Source: JAJZMF01 sp035702845 (GTDB lineage: Bacteria > Actinomycetota > Acidimicrobiia > Acidimicrobiales > Palsa-688). From it: a DNA stretch of 10,216 bases. Shown one piece after another: positions 1 to 7,065 of the stretch; positions within the stretch are counted from its first letter, which is position 1; every line of letters starts with the position of its first letter. The translations under genes and the position numbers were made by a program. The stretch is from positions 1 to 10,216 of the forward strand of contig DASSZK010000254.1 in the NCBI GenBank assembly GCA_035702845.1. The letters are read 5' to 3'. The notes beneath the pieces were generated by a model. That model had not been told where the DNA came from. It saw nothing but the letters and a program-made list of their open reading frames with translations, and did not search any database.

Positions 1-1259
1 CAGTACCTCACCAACGGCTGGGCCACCGCGTCCCATGTGTACCGGCTTGCGACCGGAGCGAACAAGGACTTGGCCGGCGGCTTAGCCAACATGCGCCAGA
101 TGGCGTCCTCCAAGGCCGCGTCGTCGCCGGCCGCCACGGCCATGCCAAGGCCCGCGCTGGCGACCTCAGCAGCGAGGACGTCCCCGCTAGTCAGCACCAT
201 CGGGAGCGACGCCCATAGGTAGTCGAGCACCCGTGAACGGAACGAGTACCGCGTCTCGATATGGTCCAGGTGCGTGCTTACGGCCACATCGGCGTCGAGC
301 AGGTAGTCGGCGCGCTCCTCATAGGGCACCCAGGCAGCGTTGAAGAACACATGGCTGCCCGTAAGGCCCAGATGTGACGAGAGCCGTTCCACCTCGCCCG
401 CCACGCCCATGCGGGGGATGTCGCGGTTCGGGTGCTGCATCCCGAGGAACACCAGGCGCAACCTTGGCTCGCGCTCCTTCAGCCTGTCGACGGCCCTGAC
501 CACAGCGAGGGGGTCCAACCAGTCGTAGACGCCGCCGCCCCAAAGGACCACCTTGTCGTCGTGGGCGACGCCCGGCAGGGTGCCCCTGAAGCCTCGGCCC
601 TTGCGCTGCGGCGGCCGGCTGGGCAGCCCGAAGGGCACCAGCGAAACCAGCCTGTAAAACAACGGGTCTTGCGCGTAGTTGTACGGGTTGAGCCGGCCCA
701 TGGCCGAGAGGCTGCCCAGCCAGAAATCCCGCTGGCGCTCGCTGGCGCAGGTGAAAAAATCACCCCTCCTCAACGCTACATTGATGACCCCGGCCAAGCG
801 GGTGACGACGGCGTCGTGCTCTTCGATACCCGGGCCCCCCGGGCCCCCCGTGCCCGCAGCATCGGCGCCCGCAGCATCGGCGCCGGCATCATCGGTTCCC
901 GCACCACTGATGCCTGAACGCTCCAGGTTCTCCAGGTGGTAGGGGTCGTAGATATCCACGGCCACTGGCTTGGCGCAGTCGCGCAGTTCGCTTGACATGT
1001 ACACCAGTGCGCTGGGCGCGTAGATCACGTCGGCCTCGGAGATGGACCGCGAAAAGTCAGGGCCGTAGGCATGGCGAAGCTCGGCGTTGGGATGAGAACC
1101 TGCGACACCAACCGTGCTGGCGAGTACCACTTCGACGTATTGGGCCAGTACGTAAGCCAGGTTCCACGCGCGGATGGCCGGCCCGGGCATGGCCGGCCCG
1201 ATTGGATCGGTCGTAAAGACCGTCACCCGCCGGCGTCGCTGCCCCGCTCCTGCCTCCAC
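1..1259 (-). CDS. GT4-like glycosyltransferase, 3' end outside window (partial)
   Basis: A minus-strand frame is open from about 1259 to the left edge with no stop, giving 419 codons. It aligns end to end with the plus-strand glycosyltransferase that starts at 1282. Shared blocks, numbered from the GTG at 1259, are: N-terminal GPAMPGPAIRAW (21-32), VDIYDPYHLE (101-110), LRRGDFFTCASERQRD (163-178), GGGVYDWLDP (241-250), FLGMQHPN (271-278) and SFRSRVLDYLW (339-349). This is a GT-B fold, GT4-like pattern: a Rossmann-like N-terminal half and a donor-binding C-terminal half. The likely role is cytoplasmic transfer of a sugar from a nucleotide donor to a surface glycan; donor and acceptor cannot be read from the sequence. 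Residues 119-146 are a low-complexity Gly/Ala/Asp/Pro insertion absent from the paralog. The start is uncertain: GTG 1259 has a weak GGTAGGG upstream, and GTG 1226 would begin right at the first beta strand. The C-terminus is missing. Confidence 0.85.
   Translation of the reverse strand, partial: MEAGAGQRRRRVTVFTTDPIGPAMPGPAIRAWNLAYVLAQYVEVVLASTVGVAGSHPNAELRHAYGPDFSRSISEADVIYAPSALVYMSSELRDCAKPVAVDIYDPYHLENLERSGISGAGTDDAGADAAGADAAGTGGPGGPGIEEHDAVVTRLAGVINVALRRGDFFTCASERQRDFWLGSLSAMGRLNPYNYAQDPLFYRLVSLVPFGLPSRPPQRKGRGFRGTLPGVAHDDKVVLWGGGVYDWLDPLAVVRAVDRLKEREPRLRLVFLGMQHPNRDIPRMGVAGEVERLSSHLGLTGSHVFFNAAWVPYEERADYLLDADVAVSTHLDHIETRYSFRSRVLDYLWASLPMVLTSGDVLAAEVASAGLGMAVAAGDDAALEDAIWRMLAKPPAKSLFAPVASRYTWDAVAQPLVRY
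832..897 (-). repeat. short tandem repeats inside the left glycosyltransferase
   Basis: On the plus strand a 15-bp unit, cccgcagcatcggcg, occurs twice in tandem (853-867 and 868-882), followed by a diverged third copy to about 897. A 9-bp unit, gggcccccc, occurs twice at 832-840 and 841-849. On the coding (minus) strand these give GADAA-GADAA and GGPGGP, so both units keep the reading frame. They lie between the YDPYHLE block and the LRRGDFF block, where the paralog has ordinary helix-like sequence. Confidence 0.8.
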
Positions 1260-1281
1260 GGCCAGCGACCCTACCGGCAGA

Positions 1282-2730
1282 ATGGGGCCCGTGCCCAGGA
1301 TCCTGATCGTGACCGCCGACGTCCTACGCCCCGCCATGGCCGGCCCGGCCATGCGAGCCTGGCATCTCGCCCAGCAACTGGCCGCTCAGTTAGGGGGCGA
1401 TGGCGAGGTGCGCCTCGTGACGACTTCCGCCTACTGCGAAGTCCTCGGCGAAGGGTTCGAGGTGGGGCAAGTGGGGGCCGAGGGGCTGGCCGCCGCAGAG
1501 GAATGGTGCGACGTGATGGTCCTCCAGGGGTACATCACCCACCACTTCCCCCAGCTGGCGGAGTCCTCCAAGGTCATCGTCTTCGACGTGTACGACCCAT
1601 TGCACCTGGAGACGCTGGCCCTCACCAAGGGACATTCCGGACAAGCGCGTGACGACCACGTGCGCCTGTCGATAGAGGTCCTCAATTCCCAGCTTCGCCG
1701 AGGTGACTTCTTCATCTGTGCCAGCGAGCGCCAAAGAGACCTGTTCGTAGGCCAGCTTTGTGCCTTGGGTCGCGCCAACGCCCTGACCTACGACCCGGAT
1801 CCCACACTGCGCCGGCTCATAGACGTCGTACCGTTCGGGCTCCCCGACGAGCCTCCCCGCCACGAGCGGCCGGCGCTGCGAGGCGTCGTCCCCGGGATAG
1901 GTGGCGACGACGACGTGCTGATATGGGCGGGCGGGGTGTACGACTGGTTCGACCCGCTCACTTTGATCCGGGCGGTGGCGTTGGTCGCTGGCCGGCGCCC
2001 CTCTGTCCGGCTCTTCTTCATGGGGCTTCGCCACCCCAATCCCGACGTGCCGGAGATGAAGATGGCCGGCGATGCGCGGGCTCTCGCCACCGAGCTCGGG
2101 CTCGCCGGTAAGCACGTCTTTTTCAACGAAGGATGGGTCGGCTACAGCGAACGGCAAAACTACCTGCTGGAGGCGACCCTTGGCGTCACCATGCACTTTG
2201 AGAGCGCGGAGACTGACTTCTCCTTCCGGACCCGGGCGCTTGACTACCTGTGGACGGGGCTGCCCATGGTGTCGACCAAGGGTGACTCTTTTGCCCGCCT
2301 CGTCGAGGACAAAGGGCTCGGCGCCACCGTCGCTCCCCAGGATCCAGAGGCGCTTGCCAGCGCCTTGCTAGAGCTCTTGGAGGACCCCGAGGAGCTGGCT
2401 GCGTGCCGCCAGCGGGTACAGCGCAAGGCCGAGGCGTTCCGCTGGTCAAAGGTTGTGGCGCCGCTCGCCGACTTTTGCCGCTCCCCCCGCCATGCCTTGG
2501 ACTATGGCCGCGGGCCGAGCGGTGCAGAACCGCTCAGAGCCGCCCTGACCGAGCCCGAGCCGGCGACGCCCCGGGGCGCACTGGAGCTATCTGCGGCGCG
2601 CGCGCAAAGGGCGATCGACTTGGTGGCGCACCACTACCGCCAGGGCGGCGTGGCACAGGTGGTGAAACAAGGGGCGCGCAAGACCGGTCGAGCCGCTCGC
2701 CAGGTGCGGGAAAAGCGCAAAAGGCAGTAA
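1282..2730 (+). CDS. GT4-like glycosyltransferase (complete)
   Basis: This is a 482-aa GT-B glycosyltransferase from ATG 1282. The frame stays open upstream to an ATG at 1174, but homology with the divergent neighbour begins at RILIVTADVLRPAMAGPAMRAW (residues 6-27), so 1282 (or GTG 1291) is the better start. Landmarks: FDVYDPLHLE (101-110), LRRGDFFICASERQRDLF (138-155), VPFGLP (183-188), WAGGVYDWFDPL (215-226), FFMGLRHPN (245-253), FNEGWVGY (281-288), then SFRTRALDYLWTGLPMVSTKGD (314-335), the donor-binding region typical of GT4 enzymes. Residues 401-482 form a tail rich in Ala, Arg and Lys beyond the fold, possibly for membrane or partner contact (inference). No membrane segments are visible, so it probably acts in the cytoplasm or at the inner membrane face. 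It is divergent from the left paralog and ends 9 nt before the convergent clpP. Acceptor and donor are unknown. Confidence 0.88.
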   Translation: MGPVPRILIVTADVLRPAMAGPAMRAWHLAQQLAAQLGGDGEVRLVTTSAYCEVLGEGFEVGQVGAEGLAAAEEWCDVMVLQGYITHHFPQLAESSKVIVFDVYDPLHLETLALTKGHSGQARDDHVRLSIEVLNSQLRRGDFFICASERQRDLFVGQLCALGRANALTYDPDPTLRRLIDVVPFGLPDEPPRHERPALRGVVPGIGGDDDVLIWAGGVYDWFDPLTLIRAVALVAGRRPSVRLFFMGLRHPNPDVPEMKMAGDARALATELGLAGKHVFFNEGWVGYSERQNYLLEATLGVTMHFESAETDFSFRTRALDYLWTGLPMVSTKGDSFARLVEDKGLGATVAPQDPEALASALLELLEDPEELAACRQRVQRKAEAFRWSKVVAPLADFCRSPRHALDYGRGPSGAEPLRAALTEPEPATPRGALELSAARAQRAIDLVAHHYRQGGVAQVVKQGARKTGRAARQVREKRKRQ

Positions 2731-2739
2731 TCCCCCGGA

Positions 2740-3393
2740 TCAGCTGAGGGCGGGTTCGCCAACCTCTCGTGCCCGGGCTATGACCTGGTCAATGAACCCG
2801 TAGTCCTTGGCTTCCTCTGCCGTGAACCAGCGGTCCCGGTCAGAGTCGCGCTCGATGCGCTCCACCGGCTGGCCGGTGTGGAACGAGATGCGCTCAGCCA
2901 TCATGCGCTTCAAGTAGATGATCTGCTCCGCCTGGATGGCAATATCGGCCGCCTGGCCCTGCATCTGGCCCGAAGGCTGGTGCATAAGGATCCGCGAGTG
3001 CGGGAGCGCGTAGCGCTTGCCCAGGGCACCGGCGCACAGCAGGAACTGCCCCATGGACGCAGCCAAGCCCATGCACACGGTGGAGACGTCGCATGGGACG
3101 TACTGCATGGTGTCGTAAATGGCCAAGCCGGCGGTGACCGAACCCCCAGGGGAGTTGATGTACAGGCTGATATCGCGGGTCGAGTCCTCCGCCGCCAGCA
3201 ACAGGAGCTGGGCGCAGATCAGGTTGGCCGAACGATCGTCCACCTCGGTCCCCAAGAAGACGATGCGCTCACGCAAGAGGCGCTGGTAGATGTCGAACGT
3301 GGGGTCAGCACCGCCGCCTTGAGCCTGGGCGTAGGTCGCCTGCGCCTGGCCGACCTGGGTCTGTGCAAAGCCGGGAAGATGGAGCGATGACAT
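2740..3393 (-). CDS. clpP: ATP-dependent Clp protease proteolytic subunit, ClpP1-type
   Basis: A 217-aa serine peptidase of family S14, which forms the barrel-shaped proteolytic core that degrades proteins unfolded by ClpX or ClpC. The catalytic triad is visible and intact: Ser113 in GLAASMGQFLL, His138 in SRILMHQPSG and Asp187 in SDRDRWF. YINSPGGSVTAGLAIYDTM (78-96) is the conserved oxyanion/handle region. The C-terminal part (SDRDRWFTAEEAKDYGF) and ICAQLLLLAAED resemble mycobacterial ClpP1 more than ClpP2, as I recall those sequences. Residues 1-30 are a Gln/Ala/Gly-rich extension, perhaps a processed propeptide; FDIYQRLL (33-40) marks the start of the conserved core. ATG 3393 has no clear Shine-Dalgarno sequence. 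Actinobacterial clpP1 normally sits with clpP2 and often clpX; here its neighbours are a glycosyltransferase and a tRNA. Confidence 0.96.
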   Translation of the reverse strand: MSSLHLPGFAQTQVGQAQATYAQAQGGGADPTFDIYQRLLRERIVFLGTEVDDRSANLICAQLLLLAAEDSTRDISLYINSPGGSVTAGLAIYDTMQYVPCDVSTVCMGLAASMGQFLLCAGALGKRYALPHSRILMHQPSGQMQGQAADIAIQAEQIIYLKRMMAERISFHTGQPVERIERDSDRDRWFTAEEAKDYGFIDQVIARAREVGEPALS

Positions 3394-3503
3394 AGCTAGG
3401 AGGGTACTGCCAAACGGGAGAGGCGCGGAGCCGGAAGGACGAAGCGCCCGCGTCCAGGCACGGCAGCCTGGTTTCGAGCCGGCCGTGCCCGCCTACCGGC
3501 CGC

Positions 3504-3509
3504 TATGCT
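3504..3509 (+). promoter_or_regulatory. candidate -10 element for the tRNA-Leu gene
   Basis: TATGCT lies 9 nt before the first base of the tRNA, a suitable distance for a -10 hexamer with initiation a few bases ahead of the mature 5' end. No good -35 hexamer is visible 16-18 nt upstream; that stretch is GC-rich and holds two copies of the palindrome CGGCCG. This is a weak call resting on position and one hexamer. The rest of the 3394-3518 gap, which separates clpP from the tRNA, shows nothing else that I can support. Confidence 0.35.
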
Positions 3510-3518
3510 TTGGTCCAC

Positions 3519-3600
3519 GCGGGCGTGGCGAAACTGGCAGACGCGCCAGGTTTAGGTCCTGGTCCTGAGAGGGGTGGAGGTTCGAGTCCTCTCGCCCGCA
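3519..3600 (+). tRNA. tRNA-Leu (anticodon UAG)
   Basis: The sequence folds as a class II tRNA. The acceptor stem is GCGGGCG (3519-3525) with CGCCCGC (3593-3599) and discriminator A at 3600. The anticodon stem is CCAGG/CCTGG (3546-3550 and 3558-3562) around loop TTTAGGT, giving anticodon TAG at 3553-3555 and G37 after it, as expected for leucine decoding CUN codons. A long variable arm (3563-3575) includes CCT-GAG-AGG. The T arm is GGAGG-TTCGAGT-CCTCT. No CCA is encoded: the next bases are CTA. The neighbouring minus-strand membrane protein gene ends only 6 nt downstream. Confidence 0.96.
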
Positions 3601-3606
3601 CTACTA

Positions 3607-5100
3607 CTACCCACTTGCCAACAAACGAGCGACCGAGAGGCTGGCGGCCCGCTCGGCGGCCCCTCGCCCTTGGGGCCCGGCCTCCAAATCGCCGCACCGG
3701 ATGACCACGCTCATCCCGGGAGGGTCGATCGGCACCCCCACGACGGCACGTGCCGGCCGCCTCGCGCACTCGGCGCTCGCGACCTTGAGCGCGCTGCTCC
3801 ACGCCGGCCCGGCCGAACGTGCGTTGGCATCGCGGAAGTCGACAACCCAGGCCGGGGTTAGCGCCAGCAGGCACGCCAGGACCGCCCCTGACAGGCCGAA
3901 CCGGTGTGCCCATTGCGCGCCCCGAAGACCACCTACGCGCCACGGTGCCGAGCGGGCGTGCGAACCGCGGCGGCGCCGCACCCCACCGCGCGCCACTGCA
4001 CTGGCGGCGATCGCCAGGGCCAGTCCGATGACCATAAGGATCGGGGTGGCGGCATACCGGCCCGAAAATCCAACCGACGCTCCCGCTTGCATCTCGTCTC
4101 CAACCCCTCGCACCCACACAGGCACGAAGAAGCACAGCGGAGCAAGGACAATAACAGCGACGGTCAAGGCCCTGACCGAGCGCTCAACGCAAGTAAGGCC
4201 GAGTACGAGCACCACTAATAGAGCGGAGGCCCCGAGGACGACGGCCAAGGTGCGCCCGCCGGAGGCAACCCAGTCCGTGCCTCGTAGACCGCTGAGCCAG
4301 CCGAGCCCGACCCGTTCGAGGAAATCCGGGACCAGCTGCGTACTTCCCTTGGGATGGAAAGGCCTTTTCCCTAAAGCGCCGATGACCACGGCCCCCTGGA
4401 ACGCCAGACCGGCGAGGAGGCCGATGGATGCAGTGTTTTGTCGCGGGGAACGTAACGCTACGGCCCGGGCCAGGGCGAGCGGGGCCAGCAGACCGACCAG
4501 CGGCTCCGACGCCGCCGCTAGTGCGCATAGAGCGGCCGCCACCCACCGGCCTAACGCCGTCTGCGGGCGCCACAGAAGTGCCCAAAATGCGGCGAAGAAC
4601 ATCCACCAAGGGACGTTGACGAAGTTGTCCAGCATCTCGACGATGGCGATGGGCAACAGAGGCATGGAAGCTGCCAGCACGAGGCGAGCAGCCGGCGAGC
4701 CGATGTGGCCACGGGCCATGTGGTACACGAGGCAGCACAGCAGCCCGAGCAGGGCAGCCCCGCCCCACGCCATGACGGCCGGCGCGTCGGGCACCGCTAC
4801 GCTGCGCGCCATCTCGCCGCCGACACGCGGCACGAGCTGGTCGTAGCCGTTGTACGAGGTGACAAGGTCGCCGAGCAGGCTCTTGCCCCACGCCTGCGCG
4901 TAGAAGATGGCGCCGTCCTCCGCCCAAAAAGTCCGCGCCGGGGCCAGCCCGCTCTGGCGCAGGTAGGCGACGAGAGTGGCAGCTAGGAACCCCAGCCCGT
5001 AGCCGCCGGCGACTTTGACCGCCGGGACGGTCCCGCGAGCGGCCGGGGGAAATAGCTCGGACAGCCACCCGGCAAGCGGTGTGTGCCGAGGACGCCTCAC
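3607..5100 (-). CDS. polytopic membrane protein, probable GT-C-type glycosyltransferase
   Basis: A 497-aa protein from GTG 5100, with about ten hydrophobic segments (near 31-48, 108-125, 138-156, 164-178, 186-214, 225-243, 283-302, 309-328, 350-371 and 402-420). After the first segment comes RTFWAEDGAIFYAQAW (56-71). An acidic pair in the first outer loop is the usual catalytic or metal/donor-phosphate site of GT-C enzymes, which use polyprenyl-phosphate sugars on the outer face. GFSGRYAATPI (344-354) resembles the conserved Arg-Tyr loop of related families. The last 77 residues form a soluble tail with two cysteines (445, 469), likely extracytoplasmic. The start lies 7 nt after the stop of the secreted repeat protein gene, so the two are probably cotranscribed and perhaps translationally coupled. 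I recognise the architecture, not a named family; a transporter or polymerase-like membrane protein is the alternative. Confidence 0.72.
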   Translation of the reverse strand: MRRPRHTPLAGWLSELFPPAARGTVPAVKVAGGYGLGFLAATLVAYLRQSGLAPARTFWAEDGAIFYAQAWGKSLLGDLVTSYNGYDQLVPRVGGEMARSVAVPDAPAVMAWGGAALLGLLCCLVYHMARGHIGSPAARLVLAASMPLLPIAIVEMLDNFVNVPWWMFFAAFWALLWRPQTALGRWVAAALCALAAASEPLVGLLAPLALARAVALRSPRQNTASIGLLAGLAFQGAVVIGALGKRPFHPKGSTQLVPDFLERVGLGWLSGLRGTDWVASGGRTLAVVLGASALLVVLVLGLTCVERSVRALTVAVIVLAPLCFFVPVWVRGVGDEMQAGASVGFSGRYAATPILMVIGLALAIAASAVARGGVRRRRGSHARSAPWRVGGLRGAQWAHRFGLSGAVLACLLALTPAWVVDFRDANARSAGPAWSSALKVASAECARRPARAVVGVPIDPPGMSVVIRCGDLEAGPQGRGAAERAASLSVARLLASG

Positions 5101-5107
5101 GGGCTGG

Positions 5108-7060
5108 CTACCCGCAGGCGTAATCGGGATCTATTGGGTGCGCTCCGGGGACGTAGCCGTACTGGACCAGCCACGGCGTCCCACCGGCGAAACCGAGGTT
5201 GGTCGACGCCAGGGTACGGGGGTCGCCTGGCTGCTCGGCGCGGACGCAATATGCCTGGGCACTGTAGCTGCCCCCGCTAAGTGTCTGTGCTCCCGCCACC
5301 CATATGGGCGGAGCCAACTTCGGGAGGTAAGCGCCGGTGATCAGTCCCCACTGGTACCAGGTGGCGTATATCCCGGCTTTGTCCCCAGCGGCGCTCAGTG
5401 CGTCCAACGCTCCCTGGGCGACGGCGGCGTTCGCCGTGCGCGCCGAGGCCGATGTGACCCAACCCTCTCCGATCTCCACGTCCAGCCACCACACGCGGGG
5501 ATGTAGGGCCTTTGCTGCAGCAAAGGCCAGGTCGTCCTTGGCGTAGTTCCAACCCCAGTCATAACCCCTGCACACCGGGCTGGACTTTGCGCAGCCGGCG
5601 TCGGGCCCCGTCATCTCGGCGGGGGGGCTCCCCCCCGCTGCCGGTTGCAGGATTATGTAAACCGACACATTGGGCCCGGCCCAACTCGCCTCGGCGGACA
5701 GGCAGCTGTTGAAGCCGTTTATGTAGCCATTGTTGATCCCGACGACGGCAAACGGCGGCGAATTGGGCAACGACTGGGTAGACGCCGACCCCTTGGGCTG
5801 GCATTGGGGCCAGGACACGTCGTAGCCGTTGCTCCTAGGGGCATAAGGGTGGAACGGGCTCGTACCCGGGAAGGTCGTCGTGGTCACCCTGGGCAGGGTC
5901 GTAGTCGTCGCACGGGGTGGGACGGTGGTCGTACTGCGTGCCGGTGAGGTGGTCGTCGTGGCAGGAGTGCCACCGAGTGGGTAAGCGGCCGGCACAATGG
6001 CCACCACTGCGGGAGCGCTGGGCTTGGCGACGGCGTTAGGGAACGAGGTGGCATCGCCATAGGCGTAGACGGCACCGGCCTGTGTGGCCAGCCAGTACCC
6101 CTGGCCATCGTGCGTGGGAGCTATGCCGACCACAGGGGCGGTCAGCTTGGCCTGGCCGGCACTGCCGTGGAACGTGGCGTCTCCGAAGGCAAATATCCCT
6201 CCGTCCGAGGCCACCAGCCAGTACCCATGGCCATCGGCAGTCGGGGCGATGGCGTCGATCGGCTTGTTCAGGTGGATGTTGCCCGTCGACCCGTAAAACC
6301 GGGCGTCGCCGTAGGCGAAAATGCCCCCGTCGGATGCCACCAGCCAGTACCCATGGCCATCGGGCGACGAAGCTATCCCGACTATGGGCTTGTTGAGGTG
6401 CTTGCCGCCTGTCGAGCCGTAAAACCGGGCGTCCCCGTATGCGAAAATCCCCCCGTCCGACGCCACCAGCCAGTACCCGCCGCCGTCGGGGGTAGCCGCC
6501 ATGGCCACGATCGGCCGGTGCAGCGTCAGGCCACCGGCGCTGCCGTGGAAATAGGCGTCGCCGAAGTCGTACACGCCACCGTTGGATGCAACGAGCCAGT
6601 ACCCCCCGCCGTCGGCGGTGCCGGCAGCACCCACGATGGGCTTGGGCAGCTGGTCCTTGGACAGGTCTCCGAAGTAGTGGATCCCGTAATGGGCCACCGA
6701 ACCGTTGGCTCTCACAAGCCAGAAACCTTGCTTGTAGGACGCGGGCGTGGTCACGGGGGTCACTGCAGGCGCCGGGGTCGATGTCGTAGTGCCCGCAGCG
6801 GGAGGTGTAGTAGCACTCGGGACCGTCGTCGTCGTCGAGCTCGATGTCGTCGACGCCACAGCCAGGCTCGTCGTGGTCGTGGTCGAGGTCGAGGTCGAGG
6901 TCGAGGTCGAGGTCGAGGTCGACGAAGTGGACGTCGAAGTCGCGGCCGGCAAAGCCGGCGTCTCCGCTCCAGCCGGAGCGACCACCGCCGCCGCCTGCAG
7001 GTACCCGGCCACGGCGGCCACACAGGCGAGCAATGCTCGCCGGCGCCTCCGGGTCACCAC
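5108..7060 (-). CDS. secreted repeat protein with C-terminal GH25/DUF1906-like domain
   Basis: About 650 aa from GTG 7060. I chose this start because GGGAG lies 5 nt upstream and the N-terminus then reads as a signal peptide (TRRRRRALLACVAAVAGYL..., cleavage probably near APAGAET). An in-frame GTG at 7138 adds 26 residues but has no ribosome site and would bury the signal. Numbered from 7060, the order is: signal about 1-33; Ser/Thr-rich linker 41-108; six 42-residue GYWLVASDGG repeats about 112-359; Thr-rich linker 365-402; C-terminal domain 411-650. That domain starts GYDVSWPQC and has WWLDVEIGEGW, with Asp527 and Glu529 in the DxE arrangement of GH25 lysozymes, plus AGIYATWYQWG and PPIWVAG strands of a TIM barrel. 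Six cysteines (420, 453, 490, 497, 605, 649) suggest disulfides outside the cell. The role is probably binding or cutting wall or surface glycan; enzyme activity is unproven. Confidence 0.85.
   Translation of the reverse strand: MVTRRRRRALLACVAAVAGYLQAAAVVAPAGAETPALPAATSTSTSSTSTSTSTSTSTSTTTTTSLAVASTTSSSTTTTVPSATTPPAAGTTTSTPAPAVTPVTTPASYKQGFWLVRANGSVAHYGIHYFGDLSKDQLPKPIVGAAGTADGGGYWLVASNGGVYDFGDAYFHGSAGGLTLHRPIVAMAATPDGGGYWLVASDGGIFAYGDARFYGSTGGKHLNKPIVGIASSPDGHGYWLVASDGGIFAYGDARFYGSTGNIHLNKPIDAIAPTADGHGYWLVASDGGIFAFGDATFHGSAGQAKLTAPVVGIAPTHDGQGYWLATQAGAVYAYGDATSFPNAVAKPSAPAVVAIVPAAYPLGGTPATTTTSPARSTTTVPPRATTTTLPRVTTTTFPGTSPFHPYAPRSNGYDVSWPQCQPKGSASTQSLPNSPPFAVVGINNGYINGFNSCLSAEASWAGPNVSVYIILQPAAGGSPPAEMTGPDAGCAKSSPVCRGYDWGWNYAKDDLAFAAAKALHPRVWWLDVEIGEGWVTSASARTANAAVAQGALDALSAAGDKAGIYATWYQWGLITGAYLPKLAPPIWVAGAQTLSGGSYSAQAYCVRAEQPGDPRTLASTNLGFAGGTPWLVQYGYVPGAHPIDPDYACG
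5984..6727 (-). repeat. six tandem 42-residue GYWLV / beta-propeller-like repeats
   Basis: The six units start at GFWLVRANG, GYWLVASNG, three copies of GYWLVASDG, and GYWLATQAG. The spacing is 42 residues (126 bp), except 41 between the first two. Each unit has GYWLVASDGGIFAYGDA, then a short turn with F(Y/H)GS, then a strand ending PIVGIA. DNA identity between central units is high: a 27-bp stretch at 6211-6237 recurs at 6337-6363, exactly 126 bp away. This points to recent duplication of whole units. Six such blades could close as a beta-propeller, but that is inference from pattern and number. Confidence 0.88.
6885..6920 (+). repeat. hexanucleotide microsatellite (gaggtc)6
   Basis: Six perfect tandem copies of gaggtc on the plus strand, preceded by two variant gtggtc units (6873-6884). 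On the coding minus strand they read as alternating Ser-Thr codons in the linker after the signal peptide. The unit is two codons long, so any change in copy number stays in frame and only alters linker length. Confidence 0.9.
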
Positions 7061-7065
7061 CTGCG

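Noticed and set aside
432..942. Several plus-strand open frames in the first kilobase.
   Set aside because: The minus strand there encodes a glycosyltransferase that aligns block by block with its complete paralog; the plus frames are shadows.
2744..2764. Small GGCG-loop-CGCC hairpin near the convergent ends of the glycosyltransferase and clpP genes as a shared terminator.
   Set aside because: The stem is only four base pairs, it lies within clpP coding sequence and has no T tract.
3519..3620. tRNA-Leu as an integration site for a mobile element.
   Set aside because: No integrase, no duplicated tRNA 3' end and no change in gene character downstream are visible in the window.
3701..4846. A 381-codon plus-strand open frame opposite the membrane protein.
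   Set aside because: Thr/Arg/Pro-rich composition with no domain; the opposite strand gives a coherent ten-segment membrane protein with WAEDG.
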